Positions 36,306 through 47,847 of a DNA stretch of 64,000 bases are shown piece by piece. The translations under genes and the position numbers were made by a program. The notes beneath the pieces are model-generated. The model had not been told where the DNA came from. It searched no databases and worked only from the letters and a program-made list of their open reading frames with translations. The DNA is taken from assembly GCA_017311315.1 (NCBI GenBank), contig CM029660.1, forward strand, positions 12,697,430 to 12,761,429, written 5' to 3'. Numbering within the stretch: position 1 is the first letter of the stretch; the number at the start of each line of letters is the position of its first letter. The stretch comes from Dendrocalamus latiflorus. Lineage: Eukaryota > Streptophyta > Magnoliopsida > Poales > Poaceae.

Positions 36306-37600
36306 GGGTGACGCACCGGAAGGGAAGAAGAAGGCCAGTGGGGCTAGAGTTAGCTTCGGATGTCCCAAAGAAGCTCCATGTGCGACTAATTGGCCAGAGA
36401 TACGGCGGAGATACGAGGAGGCGTGGCACTGGAGCTGGGGAATAAGGCACTCGCTGGAGGCCTGCAGAGGGAGAGGGAGCAATCAAACGAGGGAGGAGGG
36501 AGAGGGACTAGTGGTGAACTCTGGGAGAAGCTCAAGTGGTCCTGAAGTCCACCCAGTAGAGCTAGTGACAGAGACTACCGGAGGAAGAACCTGCGGCAGA
36601 GGCAGCATTGAGCTCAAGAAGGTGAGGGAGGTGGCAGTGGGAATTGAGTGGGAGTGGTGGAGAGCAAGGGAGGCTCGGGTAACCTTTTACTGGCAGCGGA
36701 GGGGAGACCGACGTCGTGGAGTCTTGTGCGGCGGTGAGGCGGTCGTGCGAGTGACGCTGACTTCGGCATGGCTGCAATGCAGGGCAGCACAACCGAGGCT
36801 CACCACAGTAGTGCAGAAAGATGACGAGGACCACGAATTGTCGCGGTGCAAGGGCAGTTATCACGACAGTGCATGCATTCCTTGGCCCGAGGGTCGCAGG
36901 AGGGTGGGGCAGAAGACGATGCTGCATAGAGGTCCGAGCGGCGTTGCCGCCCTTCAGCCGAGCAGGGGAGAGGGCGTGGTTTACCGAGGTTGGCTTGAGT
37001 GTGCAGGGCGCCGGACCACGATAGCGCTGTGCACGCATGAGGGAGGCAAATACCGAGGAGCTGTCACGGCAGCGCACTGGAGACGAGGCTGTCGTGGGCG
37101 TTCATGGGTCAATGAGGAGCAATGTTGGGTGAGGGGGGAGACTAGAAGAAGAGGGAGGAGGAGATGGGTGGAGGAAACGGGCTGGGTGAAGACAGGGGTT
37201 GGAGCCCAATGGAAAGTTTGAAAAGCTTTGCAAAATTCGAATTCCCAACCAATTTTGAGTTGCATTCTGACATTTAGATTTAAATTCTTGAAATTGAAAT
37301 TAGATTTTGAAATCTTTGCATTAGCACAAAAACTTCCTAAAAATGGGATGTTACAGATCCCAATCCCTTCCATCTCTCCCAGTCCCCATTGTCCATCATC
37401 CTTCTCTCCACGATGATAGCAACAAGCATTCAGGGGCTACGTGGCCACGACGAGCGTGGGCGTGGGCGAGCATGTGTATAGGGGTGGAATTAGGCTTATG
37501 GTAGGGTAGGTTTTAGCTTAGAACATAAAATAATTTCTAGGTAATTTCAGTTTAGCCTAGAGTAGCATTGTCTTGATCCAACTCAGATAGGCCAAGTGAT

Positions 37601-38066
37601 TTGAATGATTCAGTGCACTCCTCGCCAACCAAAGCCCAGGTAGCAATGTACTCGGCGGCTCGACCTATTTCTCCAGCTCCGCTCGGTCAAAGACGTCTGC
37701 AGGCCACAGCCAGCCGAAGCCAAACCAGCAAAGGGGCGAAGGGCAAACCCTACCTCAGTACATCTCGCAACCCTACACGACTCGCCCTCGCGTCGCGCAA
37801 GCGCCACCCCCTCTCGCACACCACGCCGCCCCGGCTCACGCCCAGGCCCAACTCTCCCGCCGCGTCTACCCGGGGAGCGACCTCGAACCATTGCGCTCTG
37901 ATGCGGCTATGCTGGCATCCTCCTCCCACCCGGAATCGCCGTCAACCCTGTGACGGAACCGCATGCACGAGCTACTGCGAAACCTGGACCGCGGACTATT
38001 TGTCAGGTGCCTCCTCCACTCCTCGGCCTCTCCACCGACATCTACGTCGCCGCATTTAACCGTGGG
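37601..38066 (+). other. Possible host gene 5' exon fragment, unassigned
   Basis: A GC-rich stretch ends at a good splice donor (CGTGG followed by GTAAGTAAG at about 38066). Just before it one frame reads GLSTDIYVAAFNRG and another MHELLRNLDRGLFVRCLL, suggesting a single gene now frameshifted. A solo LTR inserted 30 bp into the presumed intron. No matching downstream exon was found, so this may be a captured or decayed exon. Confidence 0.3.
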
Positions 38067-38092
38067 TAAGTAAGAGATCTGCGTGTGGGAAG

Positions 38093-38337
38093 TGTTAGGA
38101 AACCTGGGCCTGGGCCGGAAGTCTTGGCCCATGGTGGGCACCTCACCAGTAGACTATAAATAGGGAGCCGTATCGGCAACTTTGTACATGCAATCAGAAA
38201 AGCAATAAAGAAAGATCAGGAGTTCTCTCTACCTCTCTGTGTTTTCGATCTTTTATTTCCTGTCTTCTGTGATTGGTCTTGTTTCGCATTAAGTAGAGGA
38301 ATCGATCAGACTGATCGCCAGCAACGATTCCTCAACA
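38093..38337 (+). mobile_element. Small copia-type solo LTR (245 bp)
   Basis: It starts TGTTAGGAA and ends TTCCTCAACA, with GGAAG on both sides (38088-38092 and 38338-38342). It has a TATA box CTATAAATAG (about 38154) and an AATAAA signal (about 38202) in the order expected for a plus-strand LTR. The short length and TGTTR...AACA ends suggest Ty1/copia. Confidence 0.85.
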
Positions 38338-38342
38338 GGAAG

Positions 38343-39480
38343 TTGCTCTTTTTTAGGGTATGTAACTGACTCTGATCTTTCGTGAAATCTGTTGCAATGA
38401 GATAGGTGGGTGGGGAATTTCCATTGAACATTTTGGGTATGTGAAGATAAATTTTCATGTATTGTAGAACACTCCCGTATGAAGTGGCACAGAAGATTTG
38501 GAGGAACCTTATAGTCTGATTTGTGGGAGAAGTGGTTGTTCATGCGAAAATTGTGTGGCGTTCAGGGTGTTACGTCAGAGATGTTAGTGCATTGTTTGAT
38601 TTTCTTGTGAAATTTGATGCTACAGGGATAGCTGGTACAAGCATGGTCTCCGCTAGTTAGTGTTTCTGTTGATTTTAGTCTTTGAGTAATGATGTTGCCG
38701 AATTTGATAAGATATTGTGCTATTTAGTGTCGTCTTGCTGGCGATTTTGGAAGGAAAATGATCTGGTCTATGCAGTAGATCGAACTGTTTTGAACTAGTT
38801 GTTCTTTAAAGGTCGAATTTATTTCTATTTAAAAAAGGTGTATATGTATCATAGTAGTACTTCGGTTTGCTGCATTATACATGATGCTGTTTGTTATGCA
38901 CGTAATGAAATCATGTGCGCCATATTATTTCCAGCTTTATTACAAAGCCTATTTTAATTCTTACTTCGTACTTTACAGTATTATTGTTTTATTGTGTACT
39001 TTCTACCCACGCTCCCCGACTACAGGAAGTGGTTGGTCCTCACCCACTTCGCTGGTCATGTGCACGAAATGACGACCACACGTATGGAATGACATGACGA
39101 TACATCTTTGGGCTCGCTGCCTAGCAAATACGAAATTACACCAAATTAGATGGGACAACTTTGTGTAGTAATAATACCAAATAAAACATCATTATACAAT
39201 GACAAGACTAAAGGGACAGCAAAACTAGCTAAGTAGATACTGAACAAAATTAGTCAAATAGAACTCCCAAATGAAATGTAAACCCGTAATTTTTTTAATC
39301 ACACACAATGATTAATCAACACACTTGTGAACATGAAAGCCCATACGGCTGAAGAGTATATGTTAACATAATAATTTACACTTTGGTAGGAAACATGTTG
39401 TGGGTATTCTAAGCAAACAAAGTAAATAAACAATCAAATCACAATCTCGTTGATTTGGAGAACGACAGAGAGCGTGTCAG
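38343..39480. other. Intergenic or intronic, no gene recognised
   Basis: AT-rich with stops in all frames. Nothing was recognised beyond short ORFs without coding character. Confidence 0.5.
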
Positions 39481-39540
39481 GATAAAGAGAACGTGGAAAA
39501 AATTGACAACTACAACGGCGGTCGCACGCAAGTTACTCCC

Positions 39541-39636
39541 TATCACGCCAAGTCTAATGGCGTGACAGACTCAACTTATCACACCAAGCATGACGGCGTG
39601 ACAAGATTTTATCACACCAAGAGTTACAGCGTAACA
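39541..39636. repeat. Three hairpin-forming 27-bp units
   Basis: TATCACGCCAAG..TGGCGTGACA at 39541-39567 recurs with changes at 39577-39603 and 39610-39636. Each unit carries CACRCCA and its partner GGCGTG a few bases apart. They lie in a non-coding stretch downstream of CCT3. Confidence 0.65.
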
Positions 39637-40149
39637 GATACCCCACAAATTTCCACGCTGGCACAACGCACAACCAAGGACTTGCATGGCAGTTTTGCCC
39701 ACACCTCTATAGATAGCGTGACAAAATGTTTTGACCACACCACGGGAGGTGGTATAGCCAAAGGGGTTAGAATATTAATAAAAAAATATTAATAAAAAGC
39801 ATTAAATAATTAAAAAAATTCGCACAGATATGAGTTGCACTATCAAAGTTCTGATATTCGTCCAGCAAAAACAAACGCACAGCGAACAGCAGCCAACCCT
39901 GCAAAACCTGGGATCCCAAAATGCTGATACAATACACAGAACTAAAACCCTCGTGCCCCTCATCAAACATATATAAGCGGCACAGTTCAAGCTAACATCA
40001 GACGACCCCGGAGGCCTAGCCACGAACAAACATTCAAGAAACGCAACTCGGCGATGCTTCACGTGTTGACTAAACGTTCCCCTCCATCGGCTATTCTGGC
40101 TTTAGTACATAACATAACCAATGTGGGCTCACTCCAACAGCACGCAATT

Positions 40150-43100
40150 CTACTCTGGGATCATCTGTTCGTTGTCTGCATCACCCTCCTGTTCGATCTG
40201 AGGTTGCTTTGGGGCTGAACTGGCTCCAGGAGCCTGCTTCTTCTTGATACCACTGACAATGTCGTCAATCCTCAGAAGCATGCAAGCTGCCTCAATGGCT
40301 GTCTTGAACGTCTGTGCCTTGACACTGTAAGAATCCCAGATCTAAAACAAGACAACATTGTGCTGCTTAGACGTGCACGCAGAAGCAGGAGGGTTGCAGC
40401 AGTATGCATGAAGACAAAGACCTACCTTCCGCTCTTTCATGTCAACAATATCACCACTCCTTCCATCGATGCCAACCCAGGCATTTTCACCGTTTGCATG
40501 CTGAAGCAACAAAAGGCATTTAAGCAACAAGCGGTAATACAAGTGTCATTAATTTTGTTTGTTATTTAACTGGAAAACAAGCATTATACAGATGGACTTT
40601 TAGTTGGTTTGGGGCGGACTTAAAAAGCTTAATTGACTGTAAGCCCTACAGGCCAATTTGCAGTTGTTGTGCTGGGCTGCGCTTTGCAATCTAGTTAGTT
40701 ATGTGAATATTTGCCCATTCTAGTAAGATTTTTCTGTTACGCTTCAAAAAAGATGCCTTGCAGTACTGTACCCATTAATTGAAAACCAAAAGTGCTATTG
40801 AAAAGCCATCGCAGTGCCAAACAAAGCCATCCTTTCAACTGGCTCAGTGTTTTAAGGGTGGCTTATCCAGAAAGATAAAAACTTAGGCCATGTTTGGGGT
40901 AGCTTTAAGCTGGCTTTGGCTTCCAAAAAGCCGGTAGCCCACCCAAACAGGCTAGCTTCTCATTAGTTTAGGGACTAAACAGAAGACGAAGTCCACGTGA
41001 AAGCAGCAGCTAGTTGGGACGTGCTTTTTGGGCTTATTGTGGGTGGGGTATACCTATTTGCCACTAGAAGTTCGAGAAAATTACCCACCAAATATCACTG
41101 GTTAAAAGGGCCTTCCCGTTCAATCCCATCCCCATCCCGACTCCATTTGCTCCTACTAGATTCCCTTCACCCCTAAGGCGACTCCACGCCACCGCCCCCA
41201 GCTAGTGCCGCCGCCGCCGCCCGGATCCACAGAGCGCCGTCGTCGCCGGACATTTCCTTCGCCTCCCCATCTAGACCCAAGGAGCGACACCCTCACGCCG
41301 CCGTTGGCCAGACCCGTGTGCTGGTAGCCTCCTCCGCCCCCTCCTGCCACCGGCGCCGGCTGTCTCCACCTCCCTCCCACCGCCAGCTCCCTCAGGACCC
41401 AAGCACCGATGCCACAGCCTCCCTCTGGGCCCAAGAACCAACGCTGCCGCCTCCCTCCAAGTCCCTCCTCTTCTTGTCCGGTCGCCACCCCACCAGATCC
41501 GAAGGTAATCCTATGCCAACTTCCTCTATCTCGTTCTTGCAATTATTCTTGAGCTAATTCATTTTGTTGATAACCTTGGGAGATAGGATGTGCCACAGAA
41601 TGTTGTTGGTGGTAGCTCAAATGCAAACATATTGCACAGATTGATAATTTTTTGTCAGTGTATATGTTGACACCATACATATGAACACCACACAGGTCCG
41701 TGCATCTGTAATTTTTTCCCCGATGTAAACATGTTGTGGTGTTCATCATGTCAGGTGAATAGATCTGTTAATAAAATGTGTGCTAGTGCTTGATTTGCTA
41801 TGGGCACCTAGGGTTAGTTGTTCTCTTTCAGGACTTGAACCAGAACAATGGATACACTGAGATGTAGTGTAGACTCAGAACTCAGATGTTTACTAGCACA
41901 GATTTTGCTTACTGATATGGTGTTCATCAAATTTGTCCAGGATAAAGGGTGCATGGGCAGTGGATGGAGAGAAGCCGAGCATCTAGGACACATGCACACA
42001 CCAACGATAGAAGCCTACTATTTGTTCAGATTAGTTAAAATGTATGTTCCGAGTTAACGTATCATGGTCAACACTTGATTTTGCATGTAGTTTAAAGCTG
42101 ATGGCTGTCAGTAAATTCAGATTCTTGTATGATCAGGTGTAAATTGAGTTGTATAGATATGCTGAATTCATTCTTGTCAATGTCAAGTTCTAGATCCGCT
42201 GATTCTCTGTATGCATGAAATTTTATGAATGGCACATGTTTGATTGTTTGATAGCTGAGCAGCTCAAGCATTGTTGTTTCAAATTTCATTTAGTAGTTTT
42301 TTTGTAGACATTGCTAAACATGGAGGTGGATGTAAAAGATATGCTTTTCAGGAGCTAAACGTGAGAAATATGAAATACTATCGAGTTTGAAAATTGATAT
42401 CGAAGTATAACAGGTTTTCAATTACATTCTCAATTAGTAGTAAAATTATAGAAGAAATTCCAAAACTGGCCATATTTGACCTTATTAGTGGCCGAGTGAT
42501 TACTTAGGTCAGGGTATTTCAGACATTCCATACATCCAAGCAGCCAGTCAGCCCAACAAAAAGCCAGGTTGCAAAACGGCCTCTTAGGAAAAGCTACAGC
42601 TGCTTTTCAGCTCAGAAAGCCAAAAGCAGCTTTTCAGCAAAGCTACAGCTCCCCCAAACAGGGCCTTAAACCCATCTCCCCAGCTTATTTTAGATGCTCA
42701 GCTTATGAGACTTCTATCTATATAAGAAAAGCACGCCAAACAAGATCTACGGCTGAAATGCTTGAGTCCCCTTCCTACTTCAACTTTTTTGACAAGGTAG
42801 GCAAATCGATACTTACAGGAGAGTTAAATCTCAATTAAAAGAGATAAGAAGTTATTACCTTTCCCTGGAGTTGTGTCATTGTCCTAATAACATTCAAACC
42901 ACAATTCTGAGCCAAAGTTCTTGGGATTGCTTCGAATGCTAAAGCAGCAGCTTCATAGGGCCACTGATACAAAGAAACAATAAGTAAATAAGATACTCAA
43001 GCCATAACATAATCACAGAACAGATAGCTACTATCACACAAAAAGTTCATATTCTGTGCAATGATCCCGCCCACAAACAAAAAGGACATCGTATTCAGTT

Positions 43101-46100
43101 ACGATGTATTGGTACATAATTTATGTGAATATACAGAAGGCCTCCATATAAATGGCTTCATCACTCATCAAATACAAACATTAATAATTATGAAACAATA
43201 CCTTTTCTACACCTTCAACTGAAGAACTCTTTTGCTTCAGTGTTGCTGATACAGTCAATTCAGTAGCCCCACCTCCAGGCAGAAGTTTTGGGTTTTTCAA
43301 AATGTTCCTTGCGACAGACATGGCATCCTGTGAATGAAAATGAAAAAGGATGAAGATAGACCTTCCTATGCAAAATAACAAGGACTAAAGGAATGGGAAC
43401 AAATACCTGAAGATTCCTCTCAACCTCGTTCAAGACGTCCTTGCTTGCTCCCCTTAACAGGACAGTGCATGCCTTAGGATCTTTGCAGTCAACAATGAAG
43501 GCAAAGAATTCATCACCTATCTTCTTGACCTCGAAGAGGCCAGCTCCTGTTCCCACATCCGATTCTTGAAGCTCTTCTGGCCTGTTCACTATAACTGCTC
43601 CACAAGCCTTAGCAATCCTGTTGTTGTCAGTCTTTCTAAGTCTACGGATTGCACTAACACCAGCCTTGCTTAAATAATGGATAGCAAGATCACTGAGACC
43701 TTTCTCCGTGATAACTAAATCAGGCTTGAATTTTAAAATCTGTGCACAGAGGTTTTTTATGTATTCTTCCTCCATCTCTAGCAGAACCTGCCTGCAATAG
43801 CATATTTACCAAATTATTCTACACTACTGATCCATAGTAATTCAATAGAACTACTATAGTTCATGAATACAAATGGGCAGGAAATTTTAAATATATACAT
43901 CACTTACCAATCTTCTTCCTTCATCAACTCAGCATTGGTCTGATTTTCTCCTTTCTTGTACTCAACAGGGCAATCCAGCAAGATGATTCGTGGGTTAACT
44001 ATCTTCCTTCTCATTTTTCCAGGAGCCACAACATCTTTATTCATCATAACTCCTTTAAGAACCCTTGAATCCTCCAACTGGCCACCAGGAACCTTCTCTA
44101 CTTTGATATATTTCTTGATATCAACTTCACGCATACCTTGACCTAGGTCAACACCTGCTGTTGTAGTAGCATCTATAGCAAGGTCCTGAGTACAGCAATA
44201 CAAGATGTCAGATAATCCATAAATTGAACCTATAAAAAGTGAACTTAGTTGGCAGACAACTTTTACATCAAAGAAAGATACTTACAGCAATAAGATCACC
44301 GAACTGACCAGTGAATTTTGTACCAATGGAGCTCTTCACCAGCCCTAGCATTGCCCCACCTACATCATGGTACATCTTGGAGCCATCAGTTTACCAAAAT
44401 AGAACATGATCTACGTAAGAGAATCAATTTCTTTGGAAGAACATATTGTATAATGTTTGTAATAAACTGGATGCAGACTTACGGTCAGTCACGTCGACAG
44501 GCATTGCAATTTTGTCAAGGACAGCTATAGCATCATCAAGAGCTTTGTTGTACGCTAAAAATGAGAAACCATAAAAGCTTCAGAACAGATAAAAAATAAA
44601 CAAAGAAAAAAATCAAGTCTGCATACAATATTCTTACTTTCTTAGGCCCTGAGCACTGAGCAAACATTACCTCGACAAATAACAGTGGGATGGTAGTTCT
44701 TGTTAATGAACGCTTCTGCAACATGGAGCATCTCACCAGCTATAAATAAATAGTTAGTTAGCACAGAGGAAAAAAATCCCAAACCCAATCTGATGGAGCA
44801 TCTATAAGGTTACTGCCATTCTAACCCCTATCAGGCACCAACACATCAAATGCGAACAAAGTCATTCTCAATAATTGTAACCATGAAAGATTAGCTTAAA
44901 CTTTGCAGTGCAAATTGTAGTGTAATTTACTACAAAGAAATATTGAAATAACTTTTTGCAGTTTATACTAATAGCCATATGCTAAATTTGACCAGTAACA
45001 GATTTGCCAGTTATACCATGGTTAGATGAACTGAAATGCAACTGAATAAAGATATTGTTATTCATCATAGCTAAGTATCAAAAAGGAATGTATCACAGGG
45101 AACACACATACCTAGAACAATGACAGATGTTGTGCCATCACCCACTTCTTCATCCTGTGTACGGCTTAGCTCAATCATAGACTGCCCAAAATGGGGGGAA
45201 ATCACGGTTAGATTAAGAGTGAATATTCATCCATTTTACAATAAATAGTAACAGCCCATTACTAATCTCATCAGCGGTAATTGACAGAGAAAGCAAACCC
45301 AACATTCCACATACCTTGGCAGCAGGATGTGCAATGTCGATTTCCCGCAATATAGCATTCCCATCATTAGTAACCACAATACCTGTAAAAGCAGAAATAA
45401 CTTGAAAACAATGAAACCTTGTAAACGCAAAGTAATGCAAACATGAATGTAAAACTATCGCCAAATAATGCAAACAGACCCTGAAATTATCTCCAATCCC
45501 AATTCTCAGCCTAATGCACAATGCAAACAATTCCTCATGGTAATTTTAGATATGAAGTTATATGCCAACGAAGGTGCAAATAGTATTTAACACAGGTAAG
45601 CCCAAAAGGTTGGACAAGCACCCTAATACCCATCAAGCAAAACCAGTTCATAAGGATCTTATGCAAAATTGGCTACTCCCTTCAATACAATTGCCTATGG
45701 GCGCTTATATTTGTCCTCCCTTTTTTCATTTGTAGATACTGTTCCCTATTACTTATTATATTAATACAGCCACAATGGCATAATTTCATGAACTATATGA
45801 AGCAGATTACTGTCCCAAATGTACTAATGAAAGTTGTGCAATTCAAAAATGAAAGAAAAGGACAATTAGTTCATACTGTGACAGACTGAATTTCCAATTT
45901 TCAGTTCTGTGAATATTTATACAAGGATATGAAACCCCAGGCCTTATTTAGGTAACAGAACCACAAATTCTGTATGTTCACAGCAAATCAAGATCGTCAG
46001 TATTTTGTAGGTCAAATATTTCAGTGAAAAGAACCTATTCAAGTCCTCACTCCTTAGGAAGCACACTAAAAATCAGAAATATTCACATTAGTCATTCCTA

Positions 46101-47280
46101 AATCAAAATGATAACATATAGGCCTAACTCTCGATGGTGAATAACGGAAATTCTAGAGAATCCATAGGTCTTGAGTTTAAACAGAAAGGGCCACCATTGA
46201 AAAGACGAAGACAGCCTAGCATACCACACAGAGTGGAATGATGCAAGCATGATCCAATATGAAATAGTATGCAGAATGAACTATTTCTCACAGAGTTCTT
46301 CAACACAAATTACTAATATGAGTTTATAATCATCTAATAGACTAATACTAAGTGCAGACAACAAAAGTGTAGTACTGCAATGTATAGACTAGATTACAGT
46401 CTGTACAGTACCTCCACCAGCATCCAGAAGCATCTTCAACATGGACCGGGGACCCAATGTAGTGCGTATGATGTCTGCCACAGCCTGCACAGAAAATAGT
46501 CACATTTTTTACCCAACAGTAGAACACAATACAAACAAATGCATTAACTGCTGTCATGACAAGTCACAAATTTACAACTAGGTCTTACTTTGCTGAGCTA
46601 AAACAGTGGTAAGTGAAAACTAACCTGCCAGGCAACGAAATAACCAATGACGTGATCACCACATTCAAAACGTCAATTTAAGCTACTAAGAAATATAAGG
46701 CCCCTACGTGTTGTCCAAAGCAAAGGATCTTGATCTGCACCACTTGTGCAGACATGTGCAATTAACAACGAAACGTATTGCTTACACTGAGCTACGAGCT
46801 AACTGACTAGGATCTACTGCATATTGCCGGTAATCATCAACGACAACAGCAAGACCACACGGAGATAGTGGAGAAAAGCTTAAGAGCGCACACCTTGGCG
46901 GCCTGGATGTTGGCATGGTGGACCTTCGTGCCCGACTCCCGCTTCAGCGAGTCCTCTGCTCAAACAATCGAAGCAAAAAACACACAAAAATTAGAGAAAT
47001 TTTTACATAAACAGAAGCGGGAGGGATCAGATCAGAATAAAAGCCCAACAAAACTGAAGCAACAAAACCAAATCGCGGATTTATACCACGGGATCAAGTA
47101 AATCTCGACATAAGGTATTCAACAAACAGCGCATATCAAAACCTAGAGGCGAGAAAACACCATTCCCCATCCAAAAAATCCAGGAAAAAAACGGAGGCCC
47201 GGGGAACCCTAGGAGCCGGGAGGGGGTGGGAGAGGCGAGGGGCGTTTACTCAGCACGAGGACGGGGGCGTGCAAGGCCAT
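40150..47280 (-). CDS. CCT3: T-complex protein 1 subunit gamma (CCT3), cytosolic chaperonin subunit
   Basis: Fourteen exons with GT-AG introns join into a 559-aa protein: 47250-47280, 46894-46955, 46412-46484, 45315-45382, 45112-45181, 44671-44739, 44483-44554, 44286-44359, 43908-44185, 43407-43791, 43202-43327, 42859-42963, 40426-40500 and 40150-40341. The lengths sum to 1680 nt with phases agreeing at every junction. Group II chaperonin landmarks are present: TTLGPRSMLKMLLD, TNDGNAILREIDIAHPAAK, the ATP-site GDGTTS, VDLGQGMREVDI, apical-domain ILLDCPVEYKKGENQTNAEL, and GGGATE near the C-terminal ATP-binding half. It ends NEQMIPE. CCT3 is one of eight subunits of the TRiC/CCT ring that folds actin, tubulin and other cytosolic proteins. 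The gene looks intact. The ATG context and MALHAPVLVL start match the family. Intron 12 is enlarged by a transposon. Confidence 0.97.
40886..42665. mobile_element. PIF/Harbinger-like non-autonomous element in CCT3 intron 12
   Basis: The left end GGCCATGTTTGGGG and right end CCCCAAACAGGGCC are inverted repeats with one mismatch. TTA flanks both sides (40883-40885 and 42666-42668). The element is 1780 bp and contains a GC-rich leader-like segment (about 41160-41510) but no transposase I can recognise. It accounts for most of the 2.36-kb intron. Confidence 0.75.
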
Positions 47281-47847
47281 GGCGATCTCACGAGAGCCGA
47301 GAAGGGGGAGGCGGCGGCCAGGAGTTGGGAGAGGGGTAGAGCTGGGGAAAGGAGACGCGGGCTGCTGGGTTTGTTTCTTTTAGGGTTTTGAAGCGAAACC
47401 CTCGTCGCCTCCCTAGAGAGCAGATATGCCCAGATGGGCGGCGCGACCGTTCGGCTCGTAATCACCGTGGGCCAAGATGCCAGCCCAAGTATAGCCTAAG
47501 GGGGTTCGTGCGGGCTCATTGGGCCACGGAGACATGGTATGCCTATGTAGCCCGTTTGGCTCGAAAATATTGAGAAAACTCAATAGTTAAAAATATGGAA
47601 AATTCAAAAAAAGCACAATAAATTATATAAATTATACGAAAATACACATTAAATTAAAAAATTATATAAAAAGACACAATACATTGTAGAAATATAATAA
47701 TGAGCTTTTATTGATGTTAAAATGGTTATATCGTTAAAAACTTTACCTAGTAAAAAACTTAACTCAAAAAAACTTAGCAAAAAAAGAGTATTATGTTACT
47801 CAACGTTACAAGTGAAAAGCATAAATTATAATGTATATATAGATGCT
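47281..47847. promoter_or_regulatory. CCT3 5' flank merging with hAT relic terminal sequence
   Basis: About 100 bp of GC-rich leader and promoter sequence precede the CCT3 ATG. From about 47430 onward, 'gtgggcc', 'gcgggctcattgggcc' and 'gcccgtttggctcgaaaa' resemble subterminal sequence of the hAT element whose transposase relic follows. No TATA box was identified with confidence. Confidence 0.4.

Larger units (their letters stand above)
30028..37355 (-). mobile_element. Decayed Ty3/gypsy LTR retrotransposon with nested hATs
   Basis: The + strand starts TGTCGGGCC and ends GGGATGTTACA, with GATCC duplicated on both sides (30023-30027 and 37356-37360). Minus-strand coding remains consist of gag with a zinc-knuckle relic and an aspartic protease (33.9-35.85 kb). 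RT, RNase H and integrase are missing, so pol was deleted after the protease. The flanks (30.0-33.7 and about 36.3-37.35 kb) look like LTR or untranslated sequence, but I could not align two full LTRs or find the primer-binding site. Two hATs (30301-31206 and 31984-32495) inserted later. Confidence 0.65.

Noticed and set aside
36295..37221. 308-codon plus-strand ORF
   Set aside because: It lies in the GC-rich terminal part of a gypsy element, has no recognisable domain, and overlaps a long ORF on the other strand.
39541..39636. CRISPR-like spaced repeats
   Set aside because: There are only three diverged units with self-complementary arms in a plant nuclear sequence, and no cas-like genes.
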